Positions 11,263 to 20,969 of a stretch of DNA of 64,000 nt are shown one piece after another. Below the pieces are notes generated by a model. That model searched no databases, was not told the origin of the DNA, and saw only the letters and a list, made by a program, of their open reading frames with translations. Position numbers and translations under genes: made by a program. The stretch is from Torreya grandis (taxonomy: Eukaryota; Streptophyta; Pinopsida; Cupressales; Taxaceae), in assembly GCA_037957365.1 (NCBI GenBank), contig JARHVA010005485.1, positions 72,501-136,500 of the forward strand, given 5' to 3'. Within the stretch, counting starts at the first letter, position 1. The number at the start of each line of letters is the position of its first letter.

Positions 11263-12412
11263 TAGGATTTAAATGTTAGCATTGATGTAGTATCCCCCTT
11301 CACCAAGGTTTTGATTGAAAATGCAATTAAGGTGTTCAAAAAATTCACTAATGAAGAAATAATTATATTGCTAAATTTCTATCTAAGATCTATTTATTCT
11401 CTTTTTAAAGATGTTATTTTTAGAAAATTGAAGGGATAGAAATGGTTTCACTTCAGTCTTCAGCTATGGCCAACCCAGATATGGATAAATTTGAAGAAAT
11501 GAATCTTAATTCCTTTTATTTTAAACCCATATAATGATAAAGGTATGTAGACAAAACTAATTTATGTTGAAAGCATAGGTGAGATAGTGTAAAGAAATTA
11601 CACTACCATATCAATGATTTAATTCCTAGTATTAAAGAGCTAGAGGAAGAAGGTAATTTACACAAAAACTAAGTGTGTTAAAGATTTTAACCAATATAAA
11701 TTTTATGATTTATAATGAAGACAAATTGGAGGAAGAAACTGAGTATTTCAAAATGTATTTAGGGGGATTAAGTATAAAGATCATAAAATTTTAAGGTCTC
11801 TTAATCAAATAAGAAATAGCCATGATGAGCAAAAAAAGGTATATTCCACAACAATGAGACCTATAGCTTTCTTAATGTACATTTAAGGAGTGTCCAATAA
11901 GATTCTAAAATTCCTTAGATGAAAAAACATTGAAACCAATTTCTTACCAAAAAATAGATTGATAAATCACTTAAAACTGGCTAGGGAACACATGGAGATA
12001 TGGTTAAATAAATTTTATTATAAAATGTAATGATCTTGTGGGGTCCCTTAAACTGATAAAATAGGGATATCCATCTATAAAAAAGATAAATTAACACATT
12101 ACATACATTCAATTAGAGAATAAAATAAAGTTGGCTTTTTCAGAACAATCTTATAAAACTAAACATACCATTTCAATTGAAGAGACAAAGATAAGTTTGT
12201 TGTAGAAAATAATTATTAAAAGTACAAGTTAAAAGATGTGGAAAAATAGAGGCACACACATAACTTAAATAAAGGTGAAGGGATAAGGCATATAAAATAA
12301 TTATCAAAATTACAAGTTAAGAGATTTGGAAAAATAGAGGCATATACATAAATTTAATAAAGGGGAAGGGATAAGGATTCATCATGCATTGAGGCCCATC
12401 ATTAATGAATTA
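11263..12412 (+). pseudogene. Penelope-like element, C-terminal RT and GIY-YIG-type endonuclease remnants
   Basis: Coding sense of the PLE resumes after TE-B. About 11275-11430 reads NVSIDVVSPFTKVLIENAI, then NEEIIILLNFYLRSIY and KDVIFRKLKG (family: LVSFDVVSLFTxVP, then YF.FxG..Y.QxxGxxMGSPLSP). Next comes AMANPDMDKFEEMNL. The catalytic YVDD appears near 11545 as RYVDKTNL, so the second Asp is lost. INDLIPSIKELEEEGNL follows (family: LN..NP.I.FT.E.E...LPFLD). Near 12120-12200 KLAFSEQSYKTKHTISIEET matches the end of the PLE endonuclease (ALAEHSxxTxHxIxFEETKIL); the GIY-YIG core itself is badly decayed. NKGEGIRIHHALRPIINELK closes the ORF. Multiple stops and frameshifts: inactive. Confidence 0.75.
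12208..12384 (+). repeat. Local 89-bp tandem duplication in the PLE endonuclease tail
   Basis: A unit beginning AATAATTATTAAAAGTACAAG at about 12208 is repeated beginning at about 12297 with few differences. It covers the last codons of the endonuclease ORF. The upstream PLE tail at 4430-4600 has only one copy, so the duplication is specific to this copy. Confidence 0.75.
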
Positions 12413-12579
12413 AAAATAAATGAACCTTAACTAAGGGGTGTACTTTCAATGGGTCAAATAAGTGTTACAATAATTAAATTTGTTACTATAATTAATGAAG
12501 TATAGTTAAGAGAAATATAGATCAATATATATCAATCTTAATTATATTATTAAGTGTAGATGAAAGGAACATTCACTTA

Positions 12580-12678
<99 letters not shown>

Positions 12679-12786
12679 GTTACAATAACCAGTGATTGAA
12701 ATTTGTTATAAATTTTTTGCAGTGTTATCCATCATCATTATAATGGTTAAGATATATTTTAATGATTATAATTTTCACTTGTAGTT
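12413..12786 (+). mobile_element. Penelope-like element, 3' tail with TA expansion
   Basis: Non-coding tail matching 4566-4860. A (TA)47 microsatellite sits inside it where the upstream tail has only a short A/T-rich run. Confidence 0.6.
12583..12676. repeat. (TA)47 microsatellite
   Basis: 94 bp of uninterrupted TA. Confidence 0.97.
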
Positions 12787-12960
12787 TATGTTTATAAGTA
12801 CCTACGCAGTAGGTAACTATTGTAATCACTTTCACCTATTAGTTTTTATTGAGAAATATGCCTATGAAATATTTTCTATCTTAATTATAGACATTACTAT
12901 TGCCATTTACATTATATTTTATTAAAAACATAGAAAATATTATTTTATTAAGTTTTGATT
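12787..12960. other. Short AT-rich spacer before TE-E
   Basis: Nothing recognised between the PLE tail and the TE-E target duplication. Confidence 0.5.
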
Positions 12961-12965
12961 GGTTG
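12961..12965. repeat. Target site duplication GGTTG of TE-E (left)
   Basis: GGTTG precedes the left LTR and is found again at 51062-51066 directly after the end of the right LTR, 38 kb away. Confidence 0.85.
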
Positions 12966-15900
12966 TGTTAGTGCCCAAATCTGCACTAAATAATTTGTGC
13001 CTTATTTTCAAGATATGAGTCCCTAAAATAAGGTTCTTAAACAGGAATGTAAATAAGGCATCAACATAGAAAAACATGGGCCCATGTAGAATCTCAATGG
13101 AGTTTTCAATGTAAAATACAAATTTAAATAAATTACAAGTGGCATTTGAAATGTACACCAATATTTTAAGGCAAAGTGCAAATTTTCATTAGTTGCAAAC
13201 TTGTAATTTGTATGTTGATCTCCCAAGCCCACAGGAGTGGATGACAAAGTTATAGGTAAAAAAACAACTATGAAATTCAAAGTCTCAAATTACAATTTTT
13301 AAATTGCATTTCAAACTCCCAAAACCCACCAAGCATGAAGGTCAAAGAAACCATTGAGACTAGAAGGGGTAGGTGTCAACATTCTGAGCAGTGGTGACTT
13401 GAAAGAAAAAAAAGCTAGTTGTAGTTATTGACCCTCTTCGCATTGTTAAATATCAACAACGATGCCTTTATGGCTAGATTAGCTACATGGAAGAGGACAA
13501 ATGAAAGGAGAAAATCTAGAGAAACCATGTAAGGGTTAATAAACTCACTAGAAGTAATGACTGCTGACAGAAAACATGCCAAAATTAAATATGGCATTAA
13601 ACAAAATAAAATTTAGGATCTTTACAACCACATATCAAATCATAAGAGATATTGGATAATTATTAATCTATCTATAGTCTATTTCTTTTGAATGATGTTG
13701 TTTACTTAATTTTCTTTTTTGCCTAAACATAAGCCTCCTTGTAATGGAAAAGTAGATGATTGTGGTGCATCAACAAGCCAAACTAGTGTTTTCTTCCTCT
13801 CACTTTACATTATTGAGCTAGGAATTGGTGGTATTAATCCTTTTATATCATCATTTTGGGATGACCAATTTGATGAGACTGTAGAAAAAGAGAAAAAACT
13901 CCTTTTTCAACTAGTTTTATTTTTCAATACCATTGGTGCTCTCATAGATTTTAGTGTTCTTATTTACATCCAAGTGAATGTTGGCTAGGGATTAGGCTTT
14001 GGAATGCCTATTTTGGCCATGGGTATAGAAATTTATATTTTATTAATATATACCCATTTTATCGATATCAAAAACTTAGGGGAAGTCCCTTGACTCAGAT
14101 AACCTAGGAGATAGTTGCATTATTTAGGAAATGACACGAGCAGGTTCCTGATGATAGTTATTTACTATATAAAGTTCAAGTTAAGGAATTAATCATTGAA
14201 GGAAGAAAGAAAATTTAGTAATAAAATTCATTCTTATTATTTAAAAAATCTATAGAAGAGACATAAAATGATAAAATACACTCTAGAGGGAGATACACAA
14301 CCAAAAAACAATTTTTTGAAATTGTAATTTGTAAAATGTAGTCCATATCTTTGATGCCCATGGAGGAACTTTCAACACAAAAGGAAAATTTTCATATTTT
14401 CAAACTTTTAAGTTACAATCCAATTTCCACCACCCATCGGTCAATGCAAGAGGAAGGAGTCAAATGTTTGAAGGCAAAAGTAGAAGTTTCCAAGCCAAAT
14501 TTAACTTTGTAAGTTGCAATTTACAAATTTCATTTAAAGTTCCCAAGTTCACAGTAGAAATTTTGGGTGTAACTACAACATCATATTACAAGTTGAAATA
14601 TTGAAATTTGAAAAGTTGTAACACAACTCCATATTTCTTCCAACTTGCAAATTTACACCTAGGGTCTGAAAGCCCTCCAGGATAAAAAGTGCAAAATTAC
14701 AAATGGGTTCCAAAGTCCTACATAAGGCAAAAAAGGAGAAAATATGGCATTTAAATTTATTGATTTTGGAAACAACATTAAAAATTAAAATAATAAAAGG
14801 AAGCATGATAAATTCAACTCAAAAGGCAAAAAGGTAAAACTAAGCTATTTTTTGCATTTTCAAATTTTGACCTCCTTGAAAGAAATTTGTTGCAGGGGTT
14901 GTGAGACCAAAGTGGGAAATTAGAAGGATATTTTAAAAATAGCCATGGGTACCACATCTATTCCATCATAAATAGATAAATATGATGAAATCATTAAAAA
15001 TATAAGGGCATTATTTTCCTTGCACAAGGAGGAGGGAAGTTATCCACATGATTCTAGCTGGGCAAATGATTAGTTAAAGGCAATGTAAATTAGTTACAAA
15101 TGAGTTCGAGTTTTTTTTCTCCCAAGGGAATATTTTCCCTTAAGCTCAAGTGAAATTAATTTACATCCAAGGAGATCATGGGTTTTTTTATCAAACTTAA
15201 TCATGACATGGTCAAGAAATTACCAAAATAATTTCCTTGCAAGGGCATATACTTCTAGGCACGATCAAGAGCATCTTCTAGCTAGAGTACATTCTCAGAG
15301 TATTTTGTGTTGAGAAGTTTGTATAAGTAAAGAGGTTTTATCCTCTTTACAAGGTTTTTGTTGGTTTTCTTAGGTCTTCAACTCTTTAAATTCCCAAGAT
15401 TTGTTGTGTGTTTTTTATTCTGTTTCTAAGGTGGTTGCATCTATATACCATTAGCAAACATTGAAATCATAATTTAAATGTCTCCCCCATTTCAAAACAA
15501 ACTCACCATGATTTTCCCCATGTTGATATTCTAAATCTTATGTATGTAAGATTTTTTTGCAAGTTAATGGAAATTAACTATGATTTATATTGTATCTTGT
15601 CAATGAAATGCAATAATATATTCTTCATGCTCTGATGATTGGTTATTTAGTTTTATGTTTATCAATAACAGTTATTTTGGACATAGATCTAAGTTGTAAA
15701 TTCCTTTCAACATTGTGATTTGGGGATATGTTGTTGATAACCTTTTAAGGACATCTTGGGTTTATGGATTTGATAGGAGAAAGTGCTTTAATCTCTACTT
15801 GTATTGTATGCTTTAGGGATTCAAGTATCATTTGATTACTTGCATTGCATTGGAACCAATGAATACAAAACCTTCCTGATAATTTATTTACCTTGTTTAT

Positions 15901-16579
15901 TAGCCTTTTAAATATTTTAATGAATGATAAAATGTATGTTGAATGAATTTATACTATTTGAAATCCACCACACCACTCTTTAATATACCCAACTCATATT
16001 ACCTTCCCTACCCTAAAAATAATAAACCCTTTTGACTATTTTGAGTGTTATTTGCCTACAAATGCATCAATATTGAAAATCTGAAATGTAATTATGTTTT
16101 AGCATTTAAATCCAAGTATTAAAATATTCCATTTGGCCACTATTATATCAAAAGTTTCTTTAGAAATGAATGTTTCAATCACATTCTTATCTATCTTTAG
16201 TATTTTGTGTCTGGTTTAGAGTATTTGCCCATCCCATGTGATAACTCTTCCTGAGTGGATTGTGCAAGCTTGGTTATTCCCTAGTTAAATTTGTGTTTCT
16301 ACGTACCAATAATCCCCATGGAGATTAAACTCTAGTATCCTTCCATGTGAGAAAGCTACCTCATAGGTCCTCTCACCTTGGTTTAGGTGGAGGTAAAAGT
16401 AGCAGGGAACTAACCATACCCTTTATCGGTGTCTTCCAGTCATTATTTGCATTTAGTCCATCCTAATGCTAAACCCTTCCTCGACTATAACAACATAATT
16501 TTAGGTTTATCATACACTTTTTACATACTACCCAAATGTGCAATGCTAAGTTTAAGAGGTGTATAAATGGGAACCAACA
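12966..16579 (+). repeat. TE-E 5' LTR
   Basis: 3614 bp, unusually long. It lacks about 940 bp that the 3' LTR has after CCCTAAAATAA. It contains an NPF transporter fragment. The last 400 bp (about 16230-16500) are the best conserved non-coding part between the two LTRs. The rest has no recognisable content; the small minus-strand frames (for example 13023-13280, 14573-14806) are not supported. Confidence 0.85.
13639..14230 (+). pseudogene. NRT1/PTR-family (NPF) transporter fragment captured in the TE-E 5' LTR
   Basis: The plus strand reads as part of a proton-coupled nitrate/peptide transporter (POT/PTR family). About 13640-13720 gives RYWIIINLSIVYFF (family: GRYWTI.IFSxIYLLGMMLLT). The open frame 13719-13988 gives KPPCNGKVDDCGAST, VFFLSLYIIELGIGGINPF, SSFWDDQFDETVEKEKK, then FNTIGALIDFSVLIYIQVNVG (family: [47 protein letters not shown]). 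After 13988 GLGFGMPILAMGIEIY, then TQIT and VPDDSYLLYKV continue the same protein with stops. About 195 residues without a recognisable start or end. It is not a functional transporter. The same fragment is in the other LTR. Confidence 0.85.
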
Positions 16580-16584
16580 CTCGA

Positions 16585-16603
16585 TTGGCATCATTTTTGT
16601 GGA
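16585..16603 (+). other. TE-E degenerate primer binding site (tRNA-Asp type)
   Basis: Five bases after the LTR end the sequence is TTGGCATCATTTTTGTGGA. It matches the common plant tRNA-Asp PBS TTGGCGCCGTTGCCGGGGA at 12 of 19 positions; five of the seven differences are C-to-T or G-to-A. Confidence 0.55.
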
Positions 16604-17479
16604 ATAACTAAGGCACTAAACACCCATATTGTTAGGAATTATTGTAGAGAGTTGTATAAGTTTAGGTTTTAAAGTTCTTTATATTGAAATATTTGATGCA
16701 GTAACCCATAATGAGTAGTTTCATACAATGTTTATTCATATTATCTCATGTGTTTGAAATTTAATGTTATTTGATCATGGTTTGCTACTTTGATCCATCA
16801 ACAACACAACACATGATTGGTACTATTACCAAGGAATGAAAATATCCTTGGCACTTGTGTTGACAAAAAATATTACAAAGAGATGTTAAAATTTTCAAGT
16901 TATAAAGGTGTTTTCTCTCTTGAACATGAATCTAATTTTTTTAGTGTCTTTGTTGTTATATCTCATCATTAACTTTAGCAAAGTATAATTTCATATTGTA
17001 TCACAACATATTTTTAATCTGTTATATTCTAGAAGTTTACTTCTAGTGATGACTCCAACATTCTACCTAGTTTTAAGGAAGATCAGTGCCCATTTTAAAT
17101 TCTTTAGCCTTGAGTGTTCTCTTATTTCAAAAAATTTAAGCACTAAGATCATCCTTCAAAGGTGACTCATCAAAGTAGCTTGTCTCACCCTTAAGTGTTC
17201 ATCATAAAATAAGGATGCAAGTTTGGAGGCCAATTAAAGGACAAATTTATGTTGCAAAAGAGTGTTTAGACTATCAATATTTTGGTACACCTAAACTTTT
17301 ATTTGTTAAAATTCATTTAGTTGAAGATTATCATAGTTACCCTAATTATTTAGAGCCATATAGTCTATTTTAATACCCAACACATTCTCAAAAAACTTAA
17401 TCTGCTTCTAGGTTTGTCCCCCAAGTCTACATCATTCACCCCCTCATATCCCTTTATCATTTGATCTTGAACCCACCAT
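16604..17479 (+). other. TE-E leader, non-coding
   Basis: Between the PBS and the first gag-like codons. No ORF or structure that I can support. Confidence 0.5.
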
Positions 17480-18437
17480 TGAACTAGTCATGAGGCATAA
17501 AGATCAGGATGCGAGTGAACATCCTACATTCAAGATTCCTAGATTTAGAACTATTAATTTTTATGAAATGGAGGGTTACCCCAATGAAGTTCTAAATGAA
17601 GTAAGGAACCACCTCCAAAATTTTAAGGTAATAATACAATGACTAGTGAGTAACACTTGAGAGATTTTCACATTATCATTGAATAATGTGAGGTTGAGCA
17701 TAAAGAAGTTTGCATTAAGATATTTGTGCACATGTTGGAATAATATGCATGTGAGTGGTTAAATTCCCTTCCCCATGGATGCATAGGTTCATGAGAAGAA
17801 ATGGAGATTTTTTTTGAAATTCATTATGGTAATAGAATTGATCCTAGGTTCCTTCTTACTAAATTTGAAAACATAAATAAGAACCTGAATGAGTATGAGT
17901 AGGATTTCAATACAAAATTTAATAATACTATGATGAGGTTGTCTAAAAATATCAGACCTAGTGATATAACTAGCTTGATTAAATATTGTTATGCCTTTGA
18001 CAAGAAGGCTTCATATTACTTTAGGAATAAAGCTCCTAAAAAGCTAAGTTTGGAATTTATGTGTCGATCCAAATTGAAAAAAATATAAAGGTTGTGGTAA
18101 ACCATTGAATAAGTGTCCTAATGTAAAGTTGGTCAATCTTGAAGAAACTCAATCCAACAAGACAACCAATCTTGTGGAGACTATGAAGATCTTGGCCTTC
18201 ATTGTCAAGGAAATGTCATACAAGTTGGATAGAGCTGAGAAGGGGATCCCTTATGGATATTCTAGTCATGAGAGAACTCAAAACTATAATCAAGCATAAG
18301 GGAGACCCTCTTTCCACATTAGAGGTAATGATAGAGGGAAAATACCTATTAAAAATGATAGAAATCAGAATAGAGGAGCTAAAAAGGAAGTTATAGATCC
18401 ATTAAATGACAAGGTTAATGTTGTAGATTGTGATCTT
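17480..18437 (+). pseudogene. TE-E gag, N-terminal part (broken, interrupted by TE-F)
   Basis: Plus-strand frames give a decayed capsid-type Gag: WLNSLPHG and EEMEIFFEIHYG, then KFENINKNLNEYE, DFNTKFNNTMMRL and YCYAFDKKASYYFRNKAP at about 17750-18050, in the arrangement of retrotransposon Gag (W..L...I..W..L...F..RF, FDxKxxYxFRNK). Near 18150-18430 comes a linker (LVETMKILAFIVKEMSYKLD, NRNQNRGAKKEV) ending in VDCDLC, the start of a Cys-rich motif. TE-F inserts here; the reading continues at 35905. Stops are frequent. Confidence 0.7.
18433..18437. repeat. Target site duplication ATCTT of TE-F (left)
   Basis: ATCTT flanks TE-F exactly, here and at 35900-35904. Confidence 0.95.
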
Positions 18438-19824
18438 TGTAGACACCGCAAACGTGTCTGCACCTTGGTTCTCCCCCTTATTCGCCTTAAACCCATACCC
18501 TAACCCTTGGCCTTCATATGATTAAAATAACTTAAATATTTTAAAGTGGCCCCCTTTCCACCCCACCCTTGCCACCTTGGATCCTCCCTTGAATCCCTCC
18601 ACCTTCCCCCTAGCATTTATTATGTCAAATCTCCTCATTATCTTCCCCCCACGCCCATTTAAGCATCCTCGTGACCGTTCTTCCCACAACCCCTCACCCG
18701 GCGGCGTGCAAGAATGGGCAGAGGCTATTTTTAGTCTCTGTCCCCATTCTGCCACCACCGACGTCGGCGACCCTTCGGCCGACGTCGGCGAACTACCGGC
18801 ATCGGCAGCCTTCAATACCCCTTTCTGCATCTGTTGCAGCCCCTGGACCCTTGAGCTCGCAAAAAGAATCCTCTTGGCACTTTGGCATTCGACTCTCTTC
18901 TCTCTAGACCTCGTGCAACAGTAGCAACAGAGGCAGGGACTCTAGATCAGGGATTTCTTCTTGCAAAAAGTCTTTCGTGGCTCCAACTACAGCTCCTCCC
19001 TTCTTCAGTCAGCAAGCCAAAAGGTAAGCAATTTCATTGTTTTATTTCATTCTTTCATCTAGTCTCAGTTACCTATCCTATCTACTGTCTTCTACTTGCT
19101 GTGTCCTTCCCCTGAGAGGCTGAAAAGCCTTCTCAGAACCTGTCCCCTGTCCATCTTCCTCCTTTCTGTCCCCCTTTTAATCTAGTCCCAGACAACTTCC
19201 TCGTCCTTCCTGCCAACAAAAGACCCTGCACAGGGCACCCAACCAGACCTAGACCATTCTCCAAACCATTCAAGCACGTCCATAAACTCTGTCTCAGACC
19301 CATCCACGGACCAGAACCAAACCAAACCTGACCACAGGCCACAACCCCGACCGACGCCGGTCACTTCCCCAATCGACGTTGGCAGGATAACTGACGTCGG
19401 CAGATCAGCTAACCAACACCGATGACATTTCAGACCTCAGCGACTGTCATCAGCCCGATAACTCCTTCAGGTAATCATTTTGTCTTTTCTTTCCTTTCCA
19501 ATTTGTTTATCAATTCTGTATTCTGGCATTCTGTATTTCCTTGATCTTTTATCTGTCTGTTATCAGTGGGTTGACCTCCCTTGAGGAGGTTTTCACACTT
19601 CCGGGAACAAGCTTTCACTTGGCAACCCACCGCCTATCCATCTAACATTTTCTTGTCCAATTTCCTTTTATTTGCAGGTGTCATTCCTCTACAGCCAAAG
19701 AGGGGTGCTCACAAGCGTCTGGATTACGGTGTGCAGTCTTTATCCAGGTACTTCTAGCCTTGACCATTTCTTTAGTTTCTTTATTCATCTTTTGAATGTA
19801 GAAAGCGAATTAGCGATAGAAACA
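18438..19824 (+). repeat. TE-F 5' LTR
   Basis: 1387 bp. Carries copies of the ACCGACGTCGGT-like palindrome at about 18757-18806 and 19345-19430. Open frames in it (18577-18924, 18671-18907, 18882-19115, 19133-19342 and others) are shadows of GC-rich non-coding sequence and recur in the other LTR. Confidence 0.95.
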
Positions 19825-19827
19825 TTC

Positions 19828-19846
19828 TGGCACGCCCGGTGGGACC
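19828..19846 (+). other. TE-F primer binding site (probably tRNA-Arg type)
   Basis: TGGCACGCCCGGTGGGACC begins three bases after the LTR. Its complement ends CGTGCCA as expected for a tRNA 3' end; tRNA-Arg is my best match from memory and is the primer reported for Ogre-type elements. Confidence 0.75.
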
Positions 19847-20219
19847 CTAGGTTCCTCCTGGGTTCCTTTTCTTCTTCATTCATTTAGGAGCATTAGGTTC
19901 TTACCTTTCTTCCTCCTTCTTTTCTTCTCAATGACACTATAAGCAGGAATTTAAAAAGAATCTTTCTTTTCTTTCTTGCACATTCTAGACTAGTCCAACA
20001 TCATACTCTCAACCCTTTCTCAAACTTGTCTTCATAACAAACGTCACATTTTGACTTGGGCATTAAAACACTTTGCATTCATTTCTACTTGTGCTTGCAT
20101 CTTCTTAGTCCACATCTAGTAACTTAAACGCATATTGAATAAATCGTAGACACTTGATGTTACACTACCGAACCACATGCACTAAAACGAACATAAAACT
20201 TACCTGAGACAAGGCCCGA

Positions 20220-20238
20220 CTGGGATTTCATCCCCCAG
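20220..20238 (+). other. TE-F leader hairpin 1
   Basis: CTGGG, loop ATTTCATCC, CCCAG. It is enclosed by GAGAC (20206-20210) and GTCTC (20253-20257), which could form an outer stem. Confidence 0.6.
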
Positions 20239-20267
20239 CGGATACCTTACCCGTCTCGGTGACCCTA

Positions 20268-20286
20268 CTTGGATTTCATCACCAAG
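20268..20286 (+). other. TE-F leader hairpin 2
   Basis: CTTGG, loop ATTTCATCA, CCAAG. Same size and nearly the same loop as hairpin 1, with a compensated G-C to T-A change in the stem. Confidence 0.6.
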
Positions 20287-20688
20287 GGGGAAGCCCACTC
20301 CGTTCTCTGGTGGAGGATAAACTCTAGGTGAGGTATATCTTGGCTAAGCGAGACCAGCTAACCACTGGAATCGTGAAGTGAGGGGAGCTTGCTCCTTAGC
20401 ACCAGGCCACGTACCAGACCCTAACACAGATTTTTGAGCACCAAAAACAAGACCCGAAACCAGCTCTAGACTGCTTCTTCTAGGACCTTCTTGATAGCCA
20501 ATCTCCCCAAACATTCATCTAAGGCATAAGCCACAGCTTCTAAAGTTAATTCCTAGGATTTATCACTTAGGCTTGTCTGTCTCTCTCTGTTTTCCTCTTC
20601 TCATTTGTTTGTTTGAGTGAGTGAGGACGCTTTCTTCATTGTTTTTCCAAGAATCTTCAAATCTTTTGGTTCTCTGGAAAACACAGTC

Positions 20689-20840
20689 ACCGACATCGGT
20701 TCTGCCACCAACGTCGGCTTTCCCCTGTCACCGACATCGGTTCTTTCACCGACGTCGGCTTTCCTCTATTATCGGCATCGGTTATCTGACCGACGTCGGC
20801 CACATTTCTTACCGACATCAATTTTTTAACCGATGTCTGT
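20689..20840. repeat. Cluster of ACCGACGTCGGT-like palindromes in the TE-F leader
   Basis: Exact or near copies at 20689-20700, 20730-20741 (ACCGACATCGGT), 20748-20759 and 20789-20800 (ACCGACGTCGGC), with weaker ones at about 20706, 20771, 20811 and 20829. Spacing is about 18-41 bp. Confidence 0.85.
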
Positions 20841-20969
20841 CTCTGTCACTGTCCTTTTTTTTTTCAAAACCAGCAGCCTAAAACCTATCCCTTCTCTGTC
20901 AAAGACTCCATCCTAGTTTTCTGGAATTGAACAACACAGTTCCTGAAACCTGAACCTTCTTTGCCTTGC

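Larger units (their letters stand above)
19847..20969 (+). promoter_or_regulatory. TE-F leader with paired hairpins and palindrome cluster
   Basis: A 1.1-kb untranslated leader before gag. It has two small hairpins with the same loop at 20220-20238 and 20268-20286, and a cluster of eight palindromic ACCGA-NN-TCGGT-like elements at 20689-20840. No ORF is supported. In retroelements this region carries dimerisation and packaging signals, which makes structured RNA plausible; that function is inferred. Confidence 0.6.

Noticed and set aside
13719..13988. A functional NPF transporter gene
   Set aside because: It covers about a third of the protein, has no start or end, carries stops, and is repeated inside the other LTR of the same element.
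12966..16579. TE-E as an Athila-type element because of the tRNA-Asp-like PBS and long LTRs
   Set aside because: The domain order after protease and the conserved post-protease motifs match another Ty3/gypsy lineage, and the PBS is too degenerate to decide.
18522..19364. Several open frames on both strands in the TE-F LTR, with near copies at 34595-35487
   Set aside because: They are LTR sequence: GC-rich, low in stop codons, overlapping on both strands, with no recognisable protein.
20689..20840. CRISPR-like array of short palindromes
   Set aside because: Repeats are only 12 bp and degenerate, spacing is irregular, and the context is a plant retrotransposon leader.
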